A DNA stretch of 64,000 nt from Pseudomaricurvus sp033283335 (GTDB taxonomy: Bacteria; Pseudomonadota; Gammaproteobacteria; Pseudomonadales; Cellvibrionaceae). Below are positions 17,091 to 24,141 of the stretch, in pieces. Positions within the stretch are counted from its first letter, which is position 1. Each line of letters starts with the position of its first letter. Made by a program: the position numbers and the translations under genes. The notes under the pieces were generated by a model that saw only the letters and a program-made list of their open reading frames with translations, ran no database searches and was not told the DNA's origin. The DNA is taken from assembly GCA_033283335.1 (NCBI GenBank), contig JAWMQP010000004.1, forward strand, positions 124,001-188,000. The letters run 5' to 3'.

Positions 17091-17954
17091 GTGAAGCCTG
17101 CCGAACTGACCAGTCGCATCAGCGAAACCCTCACCGCCCTGCGCAAATCCGAGCGTAAAGTCGCCGAACTGGTGCTGCGCAAACCCGCCGACATCATTCA
17201 CATGCGGATTGTCGACCTGGCCCGCGAAGCCGAGGTCAGTGAACCCACGGTGGTGCGCTTCTGCCGCGCCATTGGCTGTGACGGTTTTCAGGACTTCAAA
17301 CTGAACCTGGCCCAGCAGTTGGCGTCCAGCCCCAGTTTTGGCCAGATTGCGGTCACTGCCGAAGACTCGATCGCCGATTTTACCCACAAGGTGTTCGATT
17401 CCACCATCGACACCCTGTTGCAGGTGCGCGACGAGCTGGACCCGACCCTGCTGGATGCCGCGGTATCGGCTATTTGCACTGCCAACCGGGTGGAGTTCTA
17501 CGGCTTTGGCGCCTCCGGCGCGGTCGCCGCCGATGCCCAGCACAAATTCTTCCGTCTGCAACTGGCCACCGCCGCCCACTCGGACCCCCATATCCAGAAT
17601 ATGTCGGCCATGTCCATGCAGCCCGGCGATGTGATTGTCGCTATCTCCCAGAGTGGCCGTACCCGCGCCTTGCTGCACTCCATGGAAATGGTCAAACAGG
17701 CCGGCGGTATCGTGATTGCCATCGCCCCCAGTGGCACACCCGTGATTCAGAACGCCACCATTCCCATTGAAGTGGATGTCGAGGAAGACATTGAGATCTA
17801 TACCCCGCTGTCCTCCCGCATCGCGCATTTGGTGGTGATTGACGTACTCGCCATCGGTGTCGCCCAGCGCAAGGGTACTCAGCTGCAGGACCATCTGTTC
17901 AAACTCAAGCAGGGTCTGCGCTCGCTGCGCATCCAGCCGGAAGACAAGCGCTAG
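17091..17954 (+). CDS. hexR: MurR/RpiR family regulator, HexR-like
   Basis: 287 residues from GTG 17091. The N-terminal RpiR helix-turn-helix (about 1-75) contains SERKVAELVLRKPADIIHMRIVDLAREAEVSEPTVVRFCRAIGCDGFQDFK. The SIS sugar-phosphate domain (about 105-245) contains YGFGASGAVAADAQHKFFRL and AISQSGRTR. HexR represses central-carbon genes (zwf, edd, gap and others) and is released by 2-keto-3-deoxy-6-phosphogluconate. Length and alignment to Pseudomonas HexR favour GTG 17091, which has GGGAAG upstream; a TTG at 17052 would add 13 residues. No Entner-Doudoroff genes are near, so it would act in trans. Confidence 0.87.
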   Translation: MKPAELTSRISETLTALRKSERKVAELVLRKPADIIHMRIVDLAREAEVSEPTVVRFCRAIGCDGFQDFKLNLAQQLASSPSFGQIAVTAEDSIADFTHKVFDSTIDTLLQVRDELDPTLLDAAVSAICTANRVEFYGFGASGAVAADAQHKFFRLQLATAAHSDPHIQNMSAMSMQPGDVIVAISQSGRTRALLHSMEMVKQAGGIVIAIAPSGTPVIQNATIPIEVDVEEDIEIYTPLSSRIAHLVVIDVLAIGVAQRKGTQLQDHLFKLKQGLRSLRIQPEDKR

Positions 17955-18081
17955 CGCCGGTCCCGCCCCAGCTGGCAGGGAAGGGGGTTATGGACAACAC
18001 TGTGTGTACTCCCTATAGTCTCTGTACGTCTAGTCTCCGTACATCGATCAGCTTTCATTGAAGAACGCCGAGGACCCGCAC

Positions 18082-18645
18082 ATGAGTGACTCCACCAGCG
18101 ACCCTTCCAAGCCCAAGAGCACGCCCGAGACCCCATCAGACAGCGCCAAAGAGGCCGCCGCTTCCTCCAGCGCTGCAGATAAAACCAGTGCTCCTGATAA
18201 AGCCAGTGCGGTGGAATCTGCATCCGAGCGTATTGAAGACGCGGCGGAATCCATCAAGGACACCGCCACGTCAATGTGGGAGCAGGGTAAAGCCGAGAAC
18301 GCCGGCGCCGGCGGCCCCTTGCAAAATGTCTCACAGGATTCCAAAAACCTGGCCCTGCTGACCTGGGTGGGCACCATCTTCTTTGGCTTTATCCCGGGCC
18401 TGGTCCTGTACCTGACCAAGAAAGACGACGCCTACGTGCAGGATCAATCGAAAGAAGCGCTGAACTGGTCCATTACCCTGATGTTTGGTTATCTGGTGGC
18501 GTTTATCCTGAGTTTTATCATTATTGGCGTGCTGCTGTTTCCTGTTCTGGGTATCGCTCACCTGATTTTTTGCCTGCTCGGCGTGGTAGCCACCCAGAAA
18601 GGCGAAACCTTCCGGGTACCCTGGGCACTGCGTCTGATTCATTAA
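18082..18645 (+). CDS. DUF4870 membrane protein with acidic low-complexity N-terminus
   Basis: 187 residues from ATG 18082, which has GAGGA 7 bases upstream; an upstream ATG at 18058 lacks this. Residues 1-85 are rich in Ser, Ala, Lys, Glu and Asp and look disordered. Residues about 90-180 contain three hydrophobic helices with SKNLALLTWVGTIFFGFIPGLVLYLTKKDD and QSKEALNWSITLMFGYL, which match the DUF4870 (Tic20-like) family of unknown function. Location is the inner membrane by prediction. It stands alone between hexR and the DUF3313 gene. Confidence 0.8.
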   Translation: MSDSTSDPSKPKSTPETPSDSAKEAAASSSAADKTSAPDKASAVESASERIEDAAESIKDTATSMWEQGKAENAGAGGPLQNVSQDSKNLALLTWVGTIFFGFIPGLVLYLTKKDDAYVQDQSKEALNWSITLMFGYLVAFILSFIIIGVLLFPVLGIAHLIFCLLGVVATQKGETFRVPWALRLIH

Positions 18646-18809
18646 GCCTGCCACACCCGCCTGGGTTCTCCCGGCCATCGGCAGCCAACAGGGTCACAAA
18701 AGCCCGGTTCAGTTGAGCTGGGCGCCGCTCAACAGCTGGCAAAGGTACCATTCCGTGTCTAGTCTGATAGATGACTAATCTGTCATATTTGAGCCACACG
18801 GTAGGCCCT

Positions 18810-19487
18810 ATGAAACGTTCTTGTGCAATCAGCTCGGCCATGTTGCTTACCGCTGTCTTATTCAGCGGTTGTGCCAGCAACTCTTCGCCACCGGTCTCCT
18901 ACGACGGCCTCCAGCTGGTGCCCGATACCAAGTTCGCCACCGTCTACCTCAAACCCGACACCAACCTGAAACAGTACCAACAGGTCATGGTGGATAAGTG
19001 TGAAGTATCGTTTCGCAAGAACTGGCTGCGCGACCAGAACAGCGAGCGGATAAACCTGACTAACCGCGTCACCCAAAAAGATGTGGATCGTATCAAAGCC
19101 GCACTGGGGGAGTCCTGTCAGCAACACTTTCGCGATGAACTGGCCAAGGACCCTAACTACACCCTTGTGGATAACCTCACCAATGGCGCCGACACCTTGC
19201 TGCTACGCCCGGCCATCATCAATCTTGATATCAACGCCCCCGATCTGCGCAGCGCCGGCATGACCCGCACCTACACCACCTCATCCGGTGAAATGACCCT
19301 GGCCCTGGAGCTGATTGACGGCACCACCAATGATGTACAGGCGCGGGTGATCGACCGGGCACGGGATATGGACGACGGTTACCTGAGCTGGTCCAACAGC
19401 GTCACCAACAAGGCCGAGGCCGATCGCATCCTGCGACGCTGGGCCAAAGAACTGCGCGAGGGGTTGGATAAAGTTCGCAACTTCTGA
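18810..19487 (+). CDS. DUF3313-like lipoprotein
   Basis: 225 residues from ATG 18810. Lipoprotein signal with lipobox LFSGC near residues 17-21. The body starts SYDGLQLVPDTKFATVYLKPDTNLKQYQQVMVDKCEVSF, the pattern of the DUF3313 family of small envelope lipoproteins with unknown role. A longer reading from ATG 18771 would place 13 residues before the lipoprotein signal and is less likely. It may be anchored in the outer membrane, since the residue after Cys is Ala. No partner is evident. Confidence 0.75.
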   Translation: MKRSCAISSAMLLTAVLFSGCASNSSPPVSYDGLQLVPDTKFATVYLKPDTNLKQYQQVMVDKCEVSFRKNWLRDQNSERINLTNRVTQKDVDRIKAALGESCQQHFRDELAKDPNYTLVDNLTNGADTLLLRPAIINLDINAPDLRSAGMTRTYTTSSGEMTLALELIDGTTNDVQARVIDRARDMDDGYLSWSNSVTNKAEADRILRRWAKELREGLDKVRNF

Positions 19488-19560
19488 TCCCACGCCCTTC
19501 ATAGCCGGACGGATTGCCGGATGAGGTTCCCCTGTATCAGCCTGAAACCAAGGAGGTGTT

Positions 19561-20496
19561 ATGCGGAGGTTGAAGCGTCTGCCCGTATCGATTCTGCCCG
19601 TATCGATATTGACCCTGTCAGTGATGCTGCTGTCTATGCTCTTGAGTCAGCGTTCCCTGGCTGCGACAGAAAATATTCCGGAACAGTGGGAACGGGTGTT
19701 TGTCACTGATGGCACCATCAAGCTGGAAGCCTTTGTCAAAGGTCGCGGCACCACGGTGATTGTCCACCCATCGCTGGGACGGCCCGTGCAGGACTTTGTG
19801 GATCTGGGCAATCAGGTGGTGGCAGCCGGCTACCGGGTAGTCGGCATCAATCCCCGTGGCATTGGTCAAAGTACCGGTCCCATGGAGCAGATCACCCTGC
19901 ACGAACTGGCAGACGATGTCTGGCGCGTGGCCGATTACTTTGATATCAAACAAACGTTTTTGTTGGGCCAGAATTTTGGCAACCGGGTTTCCCGGGTGGC
20001 ATCGACGCACAGCCCGGATCGCGTGCTAGGTCTGATCCTGATGGCCGCCGGTGGAAATATCGCCCCCTCTGCCGAGGACTGGTCTACCTTCCAACAGGTC
20101 TTTGACCCCAATGTGCCACCCGAACAACACCTGCAGGCGGTGGCCAAATCCTATTTTGCCTCCGGCAACGACGCCACCGCCTGGCGCGAAGGCTGGTATG
20201 GCGACACGGCTCGATTGCAGTTACAGGCCATCAAAAATACCAGTGACTTTGATGATTCTTACTTGGGTGGAACCGCCCCCGGGCTGGTGATTCAAGGATT
20301 GAATGATCGTATTGCACCCCCCCAAAATGCCTTCGAGCTGGTGCAAAAGCGCCCCAACACGCGGCTGGTGGCCCTGCCCAATATGGGTCATGCCATGCTG
20401 CCAGAACAGCCCGATGTGCTGGCGGATACCGTGATCGATTTCCTGCTCAGCCAATCCCAGACCAACCACGGCCTGGGCATGTCGTCCAAGCCTTAA
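19561..20496 (+). CDS. Exported alpha/beta hydrolase-fold protein with Asn at the nucleophile position
   Basis: 311 residues with an N-terminal signal sequence (about 1-35, ending SLAA). The fold is clear: VIVHPSLGRPVQDF (oxyanion region), VGINPRGIGQS, elbow GQNFG at 136-140, acid in GLNDR (Asp249) and His in NMGHAML (His277). The nucleophile residue is Asn138 rather than Ser, Cys or Asp, so ordinary ester hydrolysis is doubtful. AAGGAGG lies 4 bases before the ATG. A 15-base tandem duplication (19579-19608) gives PVSILPVSIL in the signal peptide. It converges with the DUF6268 gene only 13 bases away. Confidence 0.82.
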   Translation: MRRLKRLPVSILPVSILTLSVMLLSMLLSQRSLAATENIPEQWERVFVTDGTIKLEAFVKGRGTTVIVHPSLGRPVQDFVDLGNQVVAAGYRVVGINPRGIGQSTGPMEQITLHELADDVWRVADYFDIKQTFLLGQNFGNRVSRVASTHSPDRVLGLILMAAGGNIAPSAEDWSTFQQVFDPNVPPEQHLQAVAKSYFASGNDATAWREGWYGDTARLQLQAIKNTSDFDDSYLGGTAPGLVIQGLNDRIAPPQNAFELVQKRPNTRLVALPNMGHAMLPEQPDVLADTVIDFLLSQSQTNHGLGMSSKP

Positions 20497-20509
20497 ACGG
20501 TGAGCAGAT

Positions 20510-21517
20510 TTACTTCACCGAAGGGCGGTAGTTGATTTCCAACCGGACAAAGGGGCTGCTGCTCACATCCAGGTCGGCGGCCTCCAGGCTGTCACGCTCC
20601 ACGCGAACGCCGCGAAAGCCACCGATACCGCCCTGGATGTTCATCCACAAGCCGCCAGTCACCCGCTTTTGAAAACTCAGGCCAAAATCCCAGGCGTCGT
20701 AATTGATCGCTGCATCGCCACTGTCCGGAGCAATGGACCAGGACGCGGAGGAGGGGGCCACACCCAGCCGCACAAACCAGTCCGGTCCGCGGTTATAGGT
20801 GATTGAGGGCCAGGGCATGATGGCGGAGATGGACCAGTTTTCATTCACGGTCCAGTATGCCCCAACGTAGGGGACGACAAAGTCGTCCCCCTCGGACACG
20901 TCGGCGTAGACACCGTAGACCCACCAGCTGTCGTCGCTGGCCAGATAACGGCCAAAGGCTCCCATCAGATACTGCCAGCTGCGATCGGAATCCGACAGAC
21001 TCGACTGGTGTGTCATCGGCATAACGAACGCAACCGTCTGCCACTTGGGCGAATTCTGATACATCCAGCCAATCGGAATACCGATCGAGTTGACGGTGAA
21101 CTTGTCGTCCAGCTCAGGGAAGTCCTGCCCCTCAACGTCTTTCACATGGAAGCGGGCATGACTGACGTACTCGCCCACCAACATGGCCGAGCGCGAATTG
21201 ATCAGGAACGGAACTGCCGCCGCCTGGCTGGTGATGGTCACATCATAGTCCAGCCCCACCCCGCGCCCTGAGCTGTCCACCGCCGCGTCGCCATAATGAC
21301 TGGTCTGCAAAAATGCCAGTGGCGGAAAGGGCACACTGGTGTGACTTTTCTGGAAAATAATGTCGCTGCGCTGAAAGGCTTCCATCTGCCGTTCGGCAAA
21401 GCTGTCGGCCCAGAGTGGAGTCGCAACAGGCCACAGTAACAGCTGCCATAACGCCCACAGCCAACGGCTTGCGGTCTTGACTAACGCGTTTAAAGCCTTT
21501 TCTTTCGAATATCCCAG
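20510..21517 (-). CDS. Outer-membrane beta-barrel protein, DUF6268-like, with probable CTG start
   Basis: 335 residues if read from CTG (21517-21515). The body is rich in alternating aromatic strands (WWVYGVYADVSEGDDFVVPYVGAYWTV, WFVRLGVAPSSASW) and ends in a strand-like FVRLEINYRPSVK, as in DUF6268 barrels. The first ATG (21385) would give a barrel with no signal peptide. The frame is open 44 codons further back and encodes a good signal peptide (KTASRWLWALWQLLLWPVATPLWA). It has no ATG, GTG or TTG, but a CTG preceded at 8 bases by TAAGGAG. That Shine-Dalgarno overlaps the stop of the upstream FadL-like gene, so the two are coupled. Function is unknown. Confidence 0.75.
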   Translation of the reverse strand: MGYSKEKALNALVKTASRWLWALWQLLLWPVATPLWADSFAERQMEAFQRSDIIFQKSHTSVPFPPLAFLQTSHYGDAAVDSSGRGVGLDYDVTITSQAAAVPFLINSRSAMLVGEYVSHARFHVKDVEGQDFPELDDKFTVNSIGIPIGWMYQNSPKWQTVAFVMPMTHQSSLSDSDRSWQYLMGAFGRYLASDDSWWVYGVYADVSEGDDFVVPYVGAYWTVNENWSISAIMPWPSITYNRGPDWFVRLGVAPSSASWSIAPDSGDAAINYDAWDFGLSFQKRVTGGLWMNIQGGIGGFRGVRVERDSLEAADLDVSSSPFVRLEINYRPSVK

Positions 21518-21529
21518 ACCGGCCGCTCC

Positions 21530-22813
21530 TTAATAACTCCAGCTGACACTGGCCCCCAATTGATAGAGGGCCGCGGTATCGTACTCCCCCTGCCAGCTGC
21601 TGGTTTTAATTTTGGCCGGCCCCACATCGGCGTAGTTAGCGTAAAACGCCATCTTCCAATCGTCAGAGGGTCGAAACTCAAAGCCGGCAGCAACGTGTAT
21701 GCTTTTGTCCAGTGGCAAATCCGCCGTGCGCTGATCGGAATCCAACGGGTTACTGTCGTAGGAGACCCCCCCGGTCATGGCCCACCGGCTGTTAAACCTG
21801 TATTCAAAACCCAGCGCGGCGTGGCTGGTGTCCTTGGCGTCTTTACGCAGACCGGCACCGGTGTCGGCCACGGCCACAAACACTTCATCCAAGGCGCTCC
21901 AATCGTCCCAGCCCAGGCTCAGTTGCAAAGACATGTGATCGTTGAGTTGGTGATGCAGGCCGAAGCGAACTTTTTGCGCCATGGTCAGGGTGGTGTTGGT
22001 TTGCACACTGACATCCAGCCGCTCAAATTCCAGGTCGCCGGAAAAATCCGGCTCCAGCTCACTCTGATAGCCAATGCCAATGCGAATATCCGGAGATACT
22101 TCGTACATCACCCCCAAGGTAAAGCCCACTCCCGCATCGGTACCGTCGAGCGTAACCCTGCCTTCACGGCGAGCCGGGGTCAGTGCCGGTGTACGGGTGG
22201 AGACCTCCAGTGAGGCGGCAATCAACTGCAGGGAAGCGCCGATCGACAGTCGATCGGTGAGCTGGTAGGCCAGGGTCGGGGCCAAGGCCGCAATCATCAT
22301 GCTGTTTTCGATACTTTGAAAGCGTCCCACCCAGTCGTCGTCGTAATCGAGTCCGGTGCCGGCCAAACCACTGAAATAGGCACCCACTCGCCAGCGCTCC
22401 GTACCGAGATCGTGAAAGAAAAACACGCCCCCGGACGGTGAGAACACACCCGCATCACCGCCATCACCTCCACCGGGGCCCAGGGAGCGATCCCCCTGCT
22501 GGGAGAACTCAAACTGGGGTTGTATAGCAGCCGTCGCGAGCTGTAACTGGCCACCTTTGAGTCGGGTCATGCTGGCCGGGTTGTGCAACATGGTCGAAGC
22601 ATCGTCCACCCCAGCGGCGGCACCGGCAGAAGCGCGCCCTCCGGCGAAATCACCGTATTCATTCAGCCATAGGCCACCGGCATAGGTCTCGCTCAGTGGC
22701 GCACTTGCCAAGAATGCCATCACCACAGTCAGTGAAGTCAAACGCTTACTAGAAGGCAAGGAAAGCGGAAACTTGGTGCTGGTGCGGTGACGATCAATTC
22801 CGGAATTCGCCAT
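21530..22813 (-). CDS. OmpP1/FadL family outer-membrane transporter
   Basis: 427 residues from ATG 22813, which has AGGAGA 7 bases upstream. A signal peptide is followed by the FadL hallmark GGLWLNEYGDFAGGRASAGAAAGVDDASTMLHNPASMTRL (hatch domain with NPA). The barrel ends in QLGASVSWSY, an outer-membrane C-terminal signature. FadL proteins admit hydrophobic compounds such as long-chain fatty acids through lateral opening. It is first of a two-gene operon with the DUF6268 barrel, with which it shares stop/Shine-Dalgarno bases. The substrate is unknown. Confidence 0.9.
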   Translation of the reverse strand: MANSGIDRHRTSTKFPLSLPSSKRLTSLTVVMAFLASAPLSETYAGGLWLNEYGDFAGGRASAGAAAGVDDASTMLHNPASMTRLKGGQLQLATAAIQPQFEFSQQGDRSLGPGGGDGGDAGVFSPSGGVFFFHDLGTERWRVGAYFSGLAGTGLDYDDDWVGRFQSIENSMMIAALAPTLAYQLTDRLSIGASLQLIAASLEVSTRTPALTPARREGRVTLDGTDAGVGFTLGVMYEVSPDIRIGIGYQSELEPDFSGDLEFERLDVSVQTNTTLTMAQKVRFGLHHQLNDHMSLQLSLGWDDWSALDEVFVAVADTGAGLRKDAKDTSHAALGFEYRFNSRWAMTGGVSYDSNPLDSDQRTADLPLDKSIHVAAGFEFRPSDDWKMAFYANYADVGPAKIKTSSWQGEYDTAALYQLGASVSWSY

Positions 22814-22900
22814 AGTGCGTCTCCTAAAGTCCATCTCGATATCAACAAACAACTACTCAGATATAGACGGCTTTAAGTGCTAAGGAAAGCGCAAATCTCG

Positions 22901-22942
22901 AAATGGCATACATCCCCACGTGAGCAAGGATGTATGCCGTTT
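22901..22942 (-). terminator. Stem-loop ending the TonB receptor-phosphatase transcript
   Basis: An 11-bp perfect stem GGCATACATCC (22905-22915) / GGATGTATGCC (22928-22938), extendable by a G-U pair and three A-U pairs on each side. It lies 10 bases after the phosphatase stop on the minus strand. Confidence 0.65.
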
Positions 22943-22951
22943 GGCTGAAAA

Positions 22952-24103
22952 TCAGCCCTGGGCGGGCTGTAAAAAATGTTTACGCAGTTGTTGCAACTCT
23001 TGATCGTCTACACCCAGTTCCTGCTGGATGTAGCCCAGCACCGAACCCGACTGCTGTTCCATACTGTCGAACGCCGCCTGAATAAACGACTCCCTCACCC
23101 CCAACACCGGCTGCAAGACATCGGCCGGAATTCGCTTGAACATGGCCATCATGGCCTGCTGCTTCGGATCCATCTCAGCCTCATCATGAGCGCGGGCAGT
23201 GAAGTCTGTAGGGTGTTGCTGGTAGTAGGTATCGCTGAGCATAAAATCGTTGAACACCGTGTCCCGATCCACACCCAGGGCGGTCAGAATCAGTGCCGCG
23301 GCTATGCCGGTGCGATCCTTACCCGCCGTGCAGTTGAACACCAGCGCATCATCGCTCTCGATCAGACGTTCAAACATGGCCGAGTAAGCGGGTTTCTGGC
23401 TTTCCAGAATACCCGGGTACATCTTCGCCATGGCCGCCTCAACCTTCTCTGCACTCAGCTCCGGTTGACGAAATACATCGGTAAAAGTGCCATTGGCACC
23501 CATGTCCATGTCGTAATCCCAGCTCAGCAGCTGGGCGTTATCCACCTGCCAGTTGGTGGGTTCGCTGTGCCGCTCATCGGCGGTACGGAAATCCACAATG
23601 GTGGCCACATCAAAGCTATCAAGCAGCTGGTAATCCCGCTCGGTCAGACCGTTCATGGAACCGGTGCGGAACAGTTTTCCCCAACGCACTTGCTGACCAT
23701 CTGCCGTCACATAACCGCCCAGGTCGCGGAAGTTGCGTCCGCCTTCCAGCGGCAACCAGCGGGCTGCCGACAGCGCCGCCTCACCGTTGGCGGGCATCAC
23801 TTTGAAGTAGCGACGCGCTTCACCGTCCTCGGCCTGCCAGCGATAAGCCTGGCCCACCAGTGACTCAGCCAGTGGCTTGAACTGCTGCGGGGTCGCCGAA
23901 GTGGCGACCGCGATGGTCACCGGCTGTTGCGGGGCGCTGGCTTGCCACTGCAGTTGATAGGTGTGGTTTTGCTCGTCGTAACTCACACTCAGTTGATCGA
24001 TGTTATTAACCTCGGGCATCGAGGTTTCACAGGCCGCCAGCAACAGGGCAGCGGTCAAGGGGGCACACAGGGTGCCCAGAGTTTTTAAAGTCTTTTTACG
24101 CAT
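22952..24103 (-). CDS. Tyrosine-protein-phosphatase-like lipoprotein (Y_phosphatase3 family)
   Basis: 383 residues. Lipoprotein signal with lipobox LAAC (Cys25). A first, fibronectin-like part (about 30-105) is followed by the phosphatase domain. This begins GGRNFRDLGGY (121-131) and carries the CX5R loop NCTAGKDRTG with Cys258 and Arg264; the general-acid region is near SWDYDMD. The family includes LipA-type lipid, protein and inositol-phosphate phosphatases. It lies 38 bases after a TonB receptor gene behind a Pho-box-like site. I infer that it removes phosphate at the cell surface or periplasm from a compound handled by that receptor. Confidence 0.87.
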   Translation of the reverse strand: MRKKTLKTLGTLCAPLTAALLLAACETSMPEVNNIDQLSVSYDEQNHTYQLQWQASAPQQPVTIAVATSATPQQFKPLAESLVGQAYRWQAEDGEARRYFKVMPANGEAALSAARWLPLEGGRNFRDLGGYVTADGQQVRWGKLFRTGSMNGLTERDYQLLDSFDVATIVDFRTADERHSEPTNWQVDNAQLLSWDYDMDMGANGTFTDVFRQPELSAEKVEAAMAKMYPGILESQKPAYSAMFERLIESDDALVFNCTAGKDRTGIAAALILTALGVDRDTVFNDFMLSDTYYQQHPTDFTARAHDEAEMDPKQQAMMAMFKRIPADVLQPVLGVRESFIQAAFDSMEQQSGSVLGYIQQELGVDDQELQQLRKHFLQPAQG

Positions 24104-24141
24104 AGGATTCTTAACCGTTTGCTGCTTTATTAGAGTTAGAC

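Noticed and set aside
22905..22938. Inverted repeat as a possible operator for the FadL-like gene
   Set aside because: It lies downstream of the FadL promoter's expected position and directly after the phosphatase stop on the same strand, so a terminator is the simpler reading.
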